In this document: in pieces, positions 1-11,900 of the stretch | How positions within the stretch are numbered: the first letter of the stretch is position 1 | Layout of the letters: every line of letters begins with the position of its first letter | Notes under the pieces: model-generated | What the model was told of the DNA's origin: nothing | The model's database searches: none | Seen by the model: the letters and a program-made list of their open reading frames with translations, nothing else | Made by a program: the position numbers and the translations under genes | DNA from: Cedecea neteri | GTDB lineage: Bacteria > Pseudomonadota > Gammaproteobacteria > Enterobacterales > Enterobacteriaceae | Direction: 5' to 3' | Length of the DNA stretch: 64,000 nucleotides | NCBI RefSeq assembly: GCF_000757825.1 | Contig: NZ_CP009451.1 | Span: forward strand, 558,001-622,000

Positions 1-87
1 GAATAAATAATACTTTGGATTTATGCAACATCTACAACTCCAAACATTTACCAACTTCTCTCTAATCATATAGAAGTGTATTTTTCT

Positions 88-3000
88 ATGAAGAAAACAT
101 ATTCAGCCCGCCATAAAGAATCAATTGAAAAACCCACTAAGAATAGCCAGGAACAGATCATATCAGGTCCGGGGGCAGGACAAACCACCGTTACCCCTGG
201 CTCTCATCTGATAACCCGTGAAGCAAAAAAAAACGTTGAGAATAAAGATGATCACGAGGGCTATAAAAAACTTGGATGGTGGGCTCTGGGTATTGGCGCG
301 CTGGGTGGCGTTACGGCAGCGATATTGGGTGGTCATAGTTCAGGAGATGAACCACGCCCTGACTTGCCAGCCAGGCCAACGCCGCCTGAAGGTGTGATGG
401 CGATACCCAGCGCAGAAATAACCGCGATCAATGATAATGTTGGCCCCATTATCGGGAATATTACAAGAGGTGGGATTTCAGATGATGCAAATCCTATATT
501 AACAGGCAAAACCACAGCCCCCCTCACCGCCAGACAAACCATAAACATATTCGACAACGGTAATTTCCTCGGCAATGCCACTTTCGATGCTGCCACCCTG
601 ACCTGGCGTTATGCTGATACCAGATCGTTGAAGAATGGTGTTAATCCGTCCTATACCGCTCAGGTTATCGATAGTGATGGCAGAGCGTCGCAGGTGAGTG
701 AGTCTTATGAGATTCATATTGTCATTCTCCCCACCACGACCGCCAACATTAACAGTGTGGTGACTCATACTGGCACCGTCATGGAGAATGGCGGAGCAAC
801 GAATGAGACAAGTTTACAGCTCTCTGGCTCGCTAAGCGCCCCACTGAAAGACGGTGAAACTGTTCGCATCTATGACGGCAAAACCTTCCTGGGAACGGCT
901 ATCGTGGACAACATCGGGCAGACCTGGCGTTATACCGATGCCCGTACACTGAGCGACGGCGACAAACCATCTTACAACGCCCAGGTTGCCGATTCTGATG
1001 GGAATTTTAATTCATCCGGTGCGTCATGGAGTGTGTCTATAGATACATCCCCGCCTACGACAACGGCAACCGTGACCGGAGTTGAAGATGACGTTGGGAT
1101 TATTACCGGCAATGTTACGAGCGGCAATACAACCGATGACTCGCATTTATTTATCTCCGGGACGCTTAACGGCCCCCTTGTGGCGGGTGATACCATCCGC
1201 GTATATGACGGCACGACGTTTCTTGGTATGGCCAGCGTTGACAGGGTAAATCAAACCTGGACATATACTGACTCCCGTACCTTGGTTAACGGTGCCATCC
1301 CCTCCTATACCGCGCGAGTCACCGATGCCGCAGGAAATCAGTCCGCTGCAGGTGTGCCCTATAGCGTAACCATTGATACTTCTGTCCCAACTACCTCAGC
1401 AATAGTCACCGGCGTAGCTGACGACGCTGGGGTCATCACGGGTAATGTTGCTAGCGGGGGAACAACTGACGACACCAGTTTGGTTATTTCAGGTACGCTT
1501 AGCGCCGCAGCAGCAAACGGAGAGACCATTCGCATTTATGATGGCGCCACCTTCCTGGGCATTGCTACCGTTGATTTAAGCCACAATACCTGGCGTTATG
1601 CAGACACGCGAAGCCTGAAAAACGGCGCAGCGCCTTCTTATACAGCAAGAGTTGCTGATGCAGCGGGAAATATGTCTGACGCAGGTACGCCCTATAGCGT
1701 CACCATAGATACGACTGTCCCTGCCACGACAGCTACTGTTACCGGAGTAACGGATAACGTGGGTGCTGTCACCGGCAACGTGGCAAACGGCGGTACTACC
1801 GATGACACCAATCTGGTTATTTCAGGCACGCTTAGCAAAGTCCCCGCCTTACAGGAAACTGTGCGTATATATGACGGTACGACATACCTCGGCAATGCCA
1901 CGATTAATGTCAGCACTAGCACATGGAGTTACACCGATACACGAACTCTGACGAATGGCACGTCTCCCTCCTATACCGCACGGGTTGCAAACAGTATTGG
2001 CGCTCAGTCAGATGCAGGTGATGCTTACAGCGTCACGATTGAAACCAATATAGCCGAAGTCACTGCGGTAACTGACAATGTAGGTATTGTCACAGGCGAG
2101 GTCGCTGCTGGCGGCACAACTGATGACCAGAGCCTCGAAATAAGCGGCACGCTGCACAAGGCACTGGAGACCGGAGAAAGCGTGCGTGTTTATGATGGCT
2201 CTACCTTCCTGGGTACCGCTACCGTTGATAACGTAAATAAAACCTGGCATTACACCGACACCAGAATCCTGGATGATGGTGCAACACCTTCTTTTACGGC
2301 ACAAGTTTCTGATGCTGCTGGTAATCTCTCTACGGCTGGAACAGCATGGAACGTGACCATTGTGACCTCCGTGCCGGAGACGACAGCTAGCGTCACTGGC
2401 GTTGCCGATGATACGGGAATTATCACCGGCAACGTTGAAAATGGCACAACGACTGATGACACCAGACTGGTCATCACCGGGACGTTTAACGCAACCCCAG
2501 CAACTGGCGAAACGGTCCGAATCTATGACGGCACGGTATTTCTTGGCGTGGCTACAATTAACCCCAGCGCCAACAACTGGAGTTATACCGACACTCGTAC
2601 CCTACTCAACGGTGCAATCACTTCTTATACCGCACGGGTTGCAGATACAGCCGGCAATATGTCAGCGTCAGGCACGGCTTATAGTGTGACTATTGATACC
2701 ACTGCCCCGACAACCACGGCTAGTGTTACCGGAGTAGCCGACAATGTTGGTATAGTTACGGGGAATGTTGCTAACGGAGGGACAACTGACGACACCCAGT
2801 TGGTCATTTCCGGTACTCTCAGCACATCTCTGGCTAACGGTGAAGTCGTGCGTATCTATGACGGCGTTACTTTCCTCGGAATTGCTTCCGTTAATAATGC
2901 TACAAACAGTTGGAGCTATACGGAAACACGCACTCTGGCAAATGGTGCAACCCCTTTTTATACCGCACAGGTGGCAGACGCAGCAGGTAATCTTTCAACA

Positions 3001-5586
3001 GCGGGTTCTGCCTACCATGTGAATGTGGTAACCACAGGTCCGACAACTGTCGCAGCGGTGACCGGAGTAACGGATAGCGTGGGGCCCGTTACCGGCAACG
3101 TCCCCAATGGAGGCACAACTGACGACACAAGTCTGGTAATTTCGGGCACATTGAGTGCAACACTTGCTACAGGTGAAAGTGTGCGTATCTATGACGGTTT
3201 GGTTTTCCTCGGCACCGCCACCATCAATACAGCCGGTGGAACCTGGAGCTACACCGATACCAGAACGCTCTCGAGCGGAGATAAACCCTCCTATACCGCC
3301 CGCGTAACTGACTCATTAGGTACACAATCCGCCGCCGGAACCGCTTATACCGTGACGGTATATACAGGAACTACACCTATCACGCCCTCAACGCCTACGC
3401 TTGATCTCAGTGCGTCCTCCGATAGCGGTACATCCGATACGGATAATGTGACTAACGTTACAACAATGACCTTTAATCTCACAGGAACCGATGGTTCTGC
3501 CGTTCGCGTATTCAATGATGTTAATAACAATGGTGTGGTAGATGCAGGGGAATTACTGGGGAGCGGAACCCTCGGTGCTAATGGTACAACCAGTATTACA
3601 ACCACGGTTATGGCCAGCGGGACTTACAATAATATTAAGGCAATCGCGAATAATACCGCCGGAAATAGCTCCTCCGCATCTGCGGCACATAGCCCAATAA
3701 TTCTTGATACCAGCTCGGTCATTACGGCAAAATTAAATAGCGGCGCTAACGACGATGGTATTATCAGTACAGCACCCCAACTAACAGGTACTGGTGAAGT
3801 ATCATCCACCATTATCTTTTTTAACGACACAAACAATAATGGTGTCGTTGATACTGGCGAGCAACTAGCGACATTTACCACCAACGCCGCCACGGCAACA
3901 TTGGATCAATGGGTAAATATTCCTGCTGGCAACTATACCAATTTAAAAATTCAGCAGGTCGACCTCGCGGGTAACCGCGCTGTGATATCACTTGGCAGCC
4001 AGCTTGTGGATGCTTCTGGCCCTCTTGCCAGCCTGCAGACACAAACAGCCCTTCAACTCAATCGCTCTACTAGCAGTTCCGATCAACCATCAGATGGATT
4101 TTTAGTCAATGGCTCATCCAATGGAGAAATACTGACATTGGCTCATTTTGGCTTACAGCCGGATGCTCGCCCCGATAAGATATTCATCACCTTTGACATC
4201 CTCACTAATGCCACTGTTTATCTGAACGGTAACGTCACAACCCGAATCACTATGCAAGATATCGTGTCCGGTAAAGTGCGCATTACCTATAACCAAACCC
4301 CCTCATCGCTTATTGAAAATGGTACTGCAGCTGAAGTTTCTTATACCATTTCTGAACCTGATGCATGGGGCCGTCAATATGATATTCATGGCAATCTCCA
4401 ATTTAATATAGGAAATTCACAGGCTGTTATTTGGGGAGATGAATCAGGAAAAGGAGGAAAAGGTGCAATAAGTGTCTCATCGGGAACCGGTGAAGCCGGT
4501 AGCGCCGGCATTGGCCTCGCCGATACTTTAATTGGTACCACAGAGAACGATCTTATTTTCGGCGATGGTTCTGGCGGTGGGGGTGGCGGTGGAGCGTCAG
4601 GAACACGCACCGGTGCACCTGGCGCAGGCGGCGGTGGCGATGACCGAATCTTTGGCGGGGCTGGGAACGATATTATTTTTGGTGATGGATTCTCTGGTTC
4701 TAACGTCAATAACACCATGAACGGCTCAGCAGGTGGATATGGTGGCGGTGGTGGCGGCGGCGGTGGTTTTTATGTTGGAGGGTCAACAGGTGCCGTGGGT
4801 GGAGTCGGCGCCGGTAATGGAGGCAATGGTGGCACAAATACAACCAGCATTTCTTCAGGCAGCACTCTGGGTGCAGCCGTTAGCAGTTCAGCCGGATATG
4901 GACCTGATGGTAGCAACAGAACCTCCGGCGGTGGCGGTGCAGCCGTTGACGCAGATTCAGATAATATGACGAATAAAGGCGCGGCTATCATTGAATCTGA
5001 TGGAAAAAATATTGCTGGCGCCACAGACAATACCGGAACTACTGCAGATGCGTACAACACTACCCTGAATGCTCTAAGAGATGGACCCGGCGGCAGTAAC
5101 ACAGAAAACCGGATGTTTGAGCAAGTAATGGGTGGTGGCAATGATTATATCGACGCAGGGGACGGCAATGACTGGATAATGGGCGGTTATGGTAATGACA
5201 CTATTATTGGTGGCCGCGGCAATGACACTATGTGGGGTCGGGGCGGAGGTATCGGAGGCACAGCCACGGATAACGATTTATTTGTCTGGCGTGCGGGAGA
5301 TGCCACTGGCAACGCCACCGATATCATCAAGGATTTTGAGGCGTGGAATGGCACAAGCGGCGACAAACTAGATATCGGCGACTTACTGGTTGGCTTAAAA
5401 GGAAGTAGCGGATCTAACATAGCCGATTGGGTAACCATAACCACCGGGGGTGGTAATACCAACATTACGATTGATATCGATGGAAAAGGTACAGGCACTA
5501 CAATGCAAAATATTATTTTGCAAGGTACAGTACTGAATACTACAGATGTTACGACCCTGATAAACAGCCATGTAATCATCATTTAA
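88..5586 (+). CDS. giant Ig-repeat RTX adhesin, type I secreted
   Basis: Likely a surface or secreted adhesin exported by the type I system encoded downstream. From ATG 88 it is 1832 aa; an in-frame GTG lies at 76, but ATG 88 aligns with the start of the paralogue at 5986. Seen in order: a polar N-terminus; a hydrophobic stretch at about residues 62-82 (begins LGWWALGIGALGG); nine Ig-like repeats of about 111 aa (about 110-1090), with recurring motifs TTDDT, VRIYDG, FLGTA and SYTARV; two EF-hand-like loops, DVNNNGVVDAGE and DTNNNGVVDTGE (about 1140 and 1245); a very glycine-rich stretch (about 1480-1640); RTX nonapeptides such as GGYGNDTIIGG (about 1680-1730); and a C-terminal FVWRAGDA...IIKDF block typical of T1SS substrates. 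There is no Sec signal, as expected for type I export. The repeats diverge at DNA level. The binding target is unknown. Confidence 0.85.
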   Translation: MKKTYSARHKESIEKPTKNSQEQIISGPGAGQTTVTPGSHLITREAKKNVENKDDHEGYKKLGWWALGIGALGGVTAAILGGHSSGDEPRPDLPARPTPPEGVMAIPSAEITAINDNVGPIIGNITRGGISDDANPILTGKTTAPLTARQTINIFDNGNFLGNATFDAATLTWRYADTRSLKNGVNPSYTAQVIDSDGRASQVSESYEIHIVILPTTTANINSVVTHTGTVMENGGATNETSLQLSGSLSAPLKDGETVRIYDGKTFLGTAIVDNIGQTWRYTDARTLSDGDKPSYNAQVADSDGNFNSSGASWSVSIDTSPPTTTATVTGVEDDVGIITGNVTSGNTTDDSHLFISGTLNGPLVAGDTIRVYDGTTFLGMASVDRVNQTWTYTDSRTLVNGAIPSYTARVTDAAGNQSAAGVPYSVTIDTSVPTTSAIVTGVADDAGVITGNVASGGTTDDTSLVISGTLSAAAANGETIRIYDGATFLGIATVDLSHNTWRYADTRSLKNGAAPSYTARVADAAGNMSDAGTPYSVTIDTTVPATTATVTGVTDNVGAVTGNVANGGTTDDTNLVISGTLSKVPALQETVRIYDGTTYLGNATINVSTSTWSYTDTRTLTNGTSPSYTARVANSIGAQSDAGDAYSVTIETNIAEVTAVTDNVGIVTGEVAAGGTTDDQSLEISGTLHKALETGESVRVYDGSTFLGTATVDNVNKTWHYTDTRILDDGATPSFTAQVSDAAGNLSTAGTAWNVTIVTSVPETTASVTGVADDTGIITGNVENGTTTDDTRLVITGTFNATPATGETVRIYDGTVFLGVATINPSANNWSYTDTRTLLNGAITSYTARVADTAGNMSASGTAYSVTIDTTAPTTTASVTGVADNVGIVTGNVANGGTTDDTQLVISGTLSTSLANGEVVRIYDGVTFLGIASVNNATNSWSYTETRTLANGATPFYTAQVADAAGNLSTAGSAYHVNVVTTGPTTVAAVTGVTDSVGPVTGNVPNGGTTDDTSLVISGTLSATLATGESVRIYDGLVFLGTATINTAGGTWSYTDTRTLSSGDKPSYTARVTDSLGTQSAAGTAYTVTVYTGTTPITPSTPTLDLSASSDSGTSDTDNVTNVTTMTFNLTGTDGSAVRVFNDVNNNGVVDAGELLGSGTLGANGTTSITTTVMASGTYNNIKAIANNTAGNSSSASAAHSPIILDTSSVITAKLNSGANDDGIISTAPQLTGTGEVSSTIIFFNDTNNNGVVDTGEQLATFTTNAATATLDQWVNIPAGNYTNLKIQQVDLAGNRAVISLGSQLVDASGPLASLQTQTALQLNRSTSSSDQPSDGFLVNGSSNGEILTLAHFGLQPDARPDKIFITFDILTNATVYLNGNVTTRITMQDIVSGKVRITYNQTPSSLIENGTAAEVSYTISEPDAWGRQYDIHGNLQFNIGNSQAVIWGDESGKGGKGAISVSSGTGEAGSAGIGLADTLIGTTENDLIFGDGSGGGGGGGASGTRTGAPGAGGGGDDRIFGGAGNDIIFGDGFSGSNVNNTMNGSAGGYGGGGGGGGGFYVGGSTGAVGGVGAGNGGNGGTNTTSISSGSTLGAAVSSSAGYGPDGSNRTSGGGGAAVDADSDNMTNKGAAIIESDGKNIAGATDNTGTTADAYNTTLNALRDGPGGSNTENRMFEQVMGGGNDYIDAGDGNDWIMGGYGNDTIIGGRGNDTMWGRGGGIGGTATDNDLFVWRAGDATGNATDIIKDFEAWNGTSGDKLDIGDLLVGLKGSSGSNIADWVTITTGGGNTNITIDIDGKGTGTTMQNIILQGTVLNTTDVTTLINSHVIII

Positions 5587-5618
5587 AACGCAGACCGATC
5601 GATTTAGTTTAATGAAGT

Positions 5619-5649
5619 GGCCGATTATAAAAACCTGATAAAATCGGCC
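5619..5649 (+). terminator. candidate hairpin terminator after the first adhesin gene
   Basis: Perfect 8-bp inverted repeat GGCCGATT/AATCGGCC with a 15-nt A-rich loop, about 30 bp after the stop codon. A pyrimidine-rich tail follows rather than a clean T run, so termination is plausible but not certain. Confidence 0.45.
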
Positions 5650-5985
5650 TCTCCTTACACGTGCTAAAGTATTATCAAGCGATACTTCACCCTTCATCAC
5701 ACTCCAACTACACAAGCAAAAATACACATATGTAAAGTTACACAATAAAATAAACACAAAAAACCAATCCAAATCAAGTTAAAAACATAATTCATTGTTT
5801 TTATTGATTTTTAACAAACTGACAAACACATAGCGGCGGATAAAAATTAAAATATAAAAATAACGCATCAATACTCTAATCTATTGTACATACAGTGATT
5901 CTGGTTAAAATAAAAAAAGAAAATTAAAAAGGGAGTGCATTACCCTTCGCTTGCTCATTCTCATTTCAGTGGAAATCAATTAAAT
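5650..5985. other. AT-rich intergenic region between the adhesin genes
   Basis: About 335 bp, very AT-rich, presumably holding the promoter of the second adhesin gene. I see no convincing coding sequence. A GTG at 5935 is in frame with the downstream gene but has no room for a ribosome binding site, because the purine run abuts it. No clear -35/-10 pair could be chosen among the many AT-rich candidates. Confidence 0.5.
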
Positions 5986-8900
5986 ATGAAGCCGAAAACA
6001 CCATTAAGTAACACCCCTTCACCAGCGCTCAATATAAAAGATAATAACCAGCCGGTTATAACAGAGTTAAACAGCGCCAGGAATACTATTGCTCAGGCAA
6101 AAGCCGAAGTGACGAAGGACGCTAAAAAAACGGTTGATAAAAACGATGATGACGACGATAAAAAAGTCGCATGGTGGTGGGCCCTGGGTGCCAGCGCTGT
6201 AGGCGGCGCTATGGCTATTTTATTTAATAATCATCATTCAGATCATGACTCCAAACCCAGCGCCCCTACCAACCCCATATCTCCGGAGGTAACTGAACTT
6301 CCAGTCCCTGATATTACTGGAATCAATGATAATATCGGCACTATTATCGGGAATATTGCAAGAGGTGGTACATCCGACGCGACAAATCCGGTGCTATCGG
6401 GCTCAATCAGCGCCCCCCTTACCGCCAGTCAGAGCATAAAAATATTCGATAACGGTAATTTGTTGGGCAATGCGATTTATGATAGCGCCACCAATACCTG
6501 GCATTATACGGATACCCGATCGCTAAAAAATGGTGATAATCCGTCTTATACTGTGTTGGTTTCCGACAGTGAAGGAAGACAGTCACCGCCCAGTACACCT
6601 TATGTTATTCATATCTCTACCCTGCCACCAACAGCTACGGCAGCCATCACCTCTGTTATTGACGATGTTGGCGCAATAACCGGTGAGGTCGTCAACGGGG
6701 GCAACACCGACGATACACACCTGCAGATTTCAGGGAATTTGAGTGGTTCACTTGCTGATGGCGAGACGGTCCGTATTTATGACGGCGGCGTCTTCCTGGG
6801 AACAGCTACCGTTGATAATACCAGCAATACCTGGAGCTATAATGATACCCGAACGCTGGTAAATGGTGATAAACCTTCCTATACCGCACAGGTCATCAAT
6901 TCCACGGGCATAGAGTCGGCTGCTGGGGTTGCCTACAAAGTAAATATTGTTGATCTTTTGCCGGCGGCGACAGCTAGCATTAGCCGTGTGCAAGATGACT
7001 CAGGACAAGTCGCACGTGGTGCAGTAACGAATGATACCACTCTAGAACTGCAAGGAACGCTGGACAAGGCGCTCGAGGCTGGCGATACCGTACGCATTTA
7101 CGACGGTACGTTGTTTCTGGGCACTGCCGTTATTGATAATCTCAATCTTACCTGGAACTTCACGGATCCCCGAACGCTCGACGATGGTGCTAAACCATTC
7201 TATACAGCTAAAGTCACTAATGCCCTCGGTAGCGAGTCGAATGCCCAGCCTGGGTATAATGTTATTGTGGACATCACTCCCCCATCAACTACGGCATCGG
7301 TCACGGGCGTTGCGGATGATGTGGGTATTGTGACCGGCAACGTGGCCCGGGATGGCAGCACCGATGACACCAGCCCGGTCGTCTCCGGCACACTCAGTTC
7401 AGCCCTGGTAACCGGCGAAACCGTGAAGGTCTATGACGGTACCACGCTCCTGGGAACCGCTACCGTTGACAGCGTCAACAATACCTGGAGCTATGCCGAC
7501 ACCAGAACGCTGGCCAATGGCTCAACGCCCTCCTACACCGCTCGCGTGGCCGATGCCGCCGGTAATCAGTCCGCGGCCGGAACAGCTTATACGGTAACCA
7601 TCGACACAACGGCGCCGACAACAACTGCCGCCGTCACGGGCGTTGCGGATGATGTGGGTATTGTGACCGGCAACGTAGCCCGCGGTGGCAGCACCGATGA
7701 CACCAGCCCGGTTGTCTCCGGCACACTCAGTTCAGCCCTGGTAACCGGCGAGACCGTGAAGGTCTATGACGGTACCACGCTCCTGGGAACCGCTAACGTT
7801 GACAGCGTCAACAATACCTGGAGCTATGCCGACACCAGAACGCTGGCCAATGGCTCAACGCCCTCCTACACCGCTCGCGTGGCCGATGCCGCCGGTAATC
7901 AGTCCGCGGCCGGAACAGCTTATACGCTAACCATAGACACAACGGCGCCGATAACAACCGCCTCCGTCACGGGCGTTGCGGATGATGTGGGTACTGTGAC
8001 CGGCAACGTAGCCCGCGGTGGCAGCACCGATGACACCAGCCCGGTCGTCTCCGGCACACTCAATTCAGCCCTGGTAACCGGCGAGACCGTGAAGATCTAT
8101 GACGGTACCACGCTCCTGGGAACCGCTACCGTTAACAGCGTCAACAATACCTGGAGCTATGCCGACACCAGAACGCTGGCCAATGGCTCAACGCCCTCCT
8201 ACACCGCTCGCGTGGCCGATGCCGCCGGTAATCAGTCCGCGGCCGGAACAGCTTATGCAGTTACTATTGAGACAGCGGCGCCCACAACGACCGCGAATAT
8301 CACCGGAGTTGCAGATAATGTTGGGGTAACGACCGGAAACGTAAGTAATAACAGTTCGACCGATGATTCCAGTCTGGTTATTTCAGGGACAATCAGCGCA
8401 ACGCTAAGAAGTGGCGAAACGCTGGCCATATATGACGGCAATACAAGACTGGGAACAGCAACAATTTCCCAGGGAACATCATGGTCATATACAGCCTCAT
8501 CTCTGAGTACCGGCACCCATAGTTTCACCGCCAGGGTAGAAAAAGATACCGGATTAAATGGCGCTGATTCAGCATCGTTCAATACCAATATTACGAGTTT
8601 ATCCACCCTTAGCGCTTCAGATAATGTTGGTGCATCCACTGGAGTGCTCACCAGCAGAAGTAGTACCGATGACGCAACGCCAACGTTGAGTGGTACATTA
8701 ACAGCGCAACTTCTAAGCGGTGAAAAAGTGGGCATTTATGATGGCACTACACGTTTGGGATACGCCACCGTTAACGCATCAGGAACAGGGTGGGAATATA
8801 CGCCAACAACAGGCCTGAGTTCAGGTGAGCATACGTTCTCGGCAAAAATTGAAAAAGCAGACGGTACCATTCTAATTGCCAGCGACGATTTCACGCTAAC

Positions 8901-11900
8901 ATTCGTGCCTTACCAGACGGTTGAGATAACTACCGTTAACGATAATGCTGGAGGATCTCAGGGAAACATAGCGAATAATGGTGTTACCGATGATATCACC
9001 CCCCTTATCGGCGGAACACTTTCTGCCACTCTGGGCTCGGGGGATAGCATAGTGGTATACGATGGTACAACCAGACTAGGTACTGCAACAGTAGACAGCA
9101 GTAACCCGAGCGCACTCACCTGGTCACTGGCAGTAGGTCCACTCAGCGGCGGCACTCATAATTTGACTGCCAGGGTTGAAAACACCAGCGGGCAAAATGG
9201 TGCAACATCCGGTGAGCGAATGTTTATTGTTTCTGGATTAACCTTAGATACATTTTACGATGATACTGCCACGTCATCAGGACCTGCATTTAACATGGGC
9301 AATCTACCTCTGATAAATGAAACCCGCTTCATTCGCATTTCAGGTCTAAGCTCGTACACCACATTGATAATTGGAGAAGTTTACGTTTATTCCATAGTTA
9401 ATGGGGTTCTGGTAAATGTGGCAGCAGGAAAAGCAGGTAAATTAACGGATAACAATGTTGGTTGGGGAGGATTTGCCTCAACAGGAAATACGGATAGACA
9501 GGCGTGGTTTGAAATTGATCTAGGTGGAATTTATAACATCAACTCGGTGCAAGTCAGACAAGGATTCGCATCTTTTGACGATTATGGGGTTTATGGCTCC
9601 AATATTGTTGTTTCGACATCTAAAACGTCAATGAATAGTTACACCAATGAGCAATTAGCTCAACAGAACATTAACGATGTCTATTCTTATTTTCACCCTG
9701 GTGTTCTTAGAAACTTCACCATTAATGCACCAGCTGTGGTGTCAGATGACCACACTCCGATTTTATCCGGGAATATTGCAACAGCACTCACAGCAGAACA
9801 GCATTTATATATATATCAAGGAACAACCAGATTAGGGGAGGCATCCATTGATGCAGCAACCGGTCGATGGAGCTTTGTTCTCAATGAGCTTAACTCAGGT
9901 ACATATTCATTCCAGGCAAAAGTTGAAAACAGCTCAACAGTAATCTTATCCAGTGACAACATCAATGTAACGATTTCTCCAGACCAGCGAATCCAAATTT
10001 TAGGAGCAAGGGATAGTGAAGGTAGAAACATTATTCTTAGTAGCGGGGAACTGGGCTATGATAACACACCTTCGTTTACTGGAACCCTTTCAGGGGCATT
10101 GAGGTTAGGTGAACAGCTTTCTGTTTACAATAATGGAGTTAGAGTCGGAGTTGCTACAGTTGATAATTCAACATTGACCTGGAGTTATCAGAGCGACACG
10201 CTAACTAAATCTCTTAATAGATTTAGTTTCCGCGTAGAACATACCACATATGGATATACAATAAATGGTATATCTACAGATTTCAATTATAACTACCTAA
10301 CATCATCAATGAATGCAAGCGATAATTTTGGGAATTTAACTGGAAAGATCAATAATGGTGACGTTACCGACGACACCACTCCTTTATTAAGTGGTGTTTT
10401 AAGTCAACCATTAGCCAGCGGTGAACAATTAGCAATTTACGACAAAACTCTCGGTCGAATTGGTTATGCTGTAGTCGATGCTGTAACACGAACCTGGTCG
10501 TTTACACCAACGTTAACTAGCGGCTTATACAATCTAAGTGCTGTTGTAGAGAACAGTGCTGGAACGGTTATTAGCTCACCATCTGATTATCAGATTAATG
10601 TTGTAGATCCAGGTTATGTACCAACTCAAGTTGTCGCTATTACAACAGTGACAAACGGAGGTGTCATTGTACCCGACGGGCACTCAATTGCTATTCCCTC
10701 TAACAGCACAGCAGTTGTACTTAACGGCACACTATCAACACAGCTAAAACCTGGTGATGTGATACGTATTTATGCCAGTGGTACTTTATTGAATGGTTAT
10801 GCAACTGTAGACAGTACTGGATTAGCGTGGTCATATACTTATTACTCAGCAGGCCTGAAAAATGTCACCGCCGAAGTTTATAACCAGGCGACCGGTAGAG
10901 TATCAGTATCATCAGCGGCTAAAGTAGTGAATGAAATAATCACCACTAATGCATTCGGAGGCACTTACGGAGATGATGTAGGCAGCGTTACCGGGGAAAC
11001 ACTATTTAGAAACACTTCCTCTACAGCAAGACTAAATACAGATGATAATGAACCTGAGATCAAACTTTATTTTACTTCTGCAGTGTTAAGCGTAGAGCAG
11101 ATATCAGTATATCTTGATGGTGTGAAAGTCGGCATGGCAACATTAAATGCTGCCAGAACCGTTGCCACATACGCATTTTTAACGCCACTCGCATTGGGTC
11201 AGCACAGTATAGAGCTTAAAGTAGAAAATCAGGACGGCACCTTATCCAATATTTCCGTTAGCGGTTATGTTAATATCATTGTACCAAGTACAGGAGCATT
11301 ATTAACAACGACTGACATTACCGGTTATACCGATAATCAGGGGGTCAATCAGGGGACAGTGACTACGCCTGTTTCTACAGATGACAATACCCCCACACTG
11401 AGAGGTACCATCAGCAACGCGCTTCGGCCAGGAGAAAGCGTGGTCATATACCGTAATGGTACAAAATTAGGTTCCGCAATCGTCGATGCTTCAGGACTAA
11501 CGTGGAGCTATACTCCGAGCCTTGCAGCAGGTGAAAGTAACATCACAGCCCGAGTTGAGAACAGCGGCACCGGGGATCTAGGGAATTTCTCACCAAGGTT
11601 CACCTATAACTATGCGGTAACCAGTATCACTTCTTTAAACGATGACTCTGGATTCCACACGGGCTTATTTGCGAGTGGATCAAGTAGTGATGATACAAGC
11701 CCTGATTTAAGGGGCACGCTTACATCGCCTCTTCTCGCTGGTGAGCATGTGGCGATATATGTTGATACAACAAAGCTGGCTGGTTATGCCACCGTTGATC
11801 CTATCACCAATACATGGACTTATTCTGCACCTGGCTTAACTGTAGGAAACCACAATATAACAGCTAAAATTGTAGCTGCAGATGATACTATTCTCAGTTC

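Noticed and set aside
1081..3360. DAAG motifs as LapG-type cleavage sites
   Set aside because: They occur in the DAAGN strand of many Ig repeats, not in an N-terminal retention module, and no LapG gene is present.
333..5582. Many minus-strand frames opposite the first adhesin gene
   Set aside because: They recur with the Ig repeat period, so they are products of the repeated sequence, not genes.
7300..8255. Regular repeats as a CRISPR or satellite array
   Set aside because: The period is 333 bp and in frame, encoding Ig-like domains; no short repeats with unique spacers.
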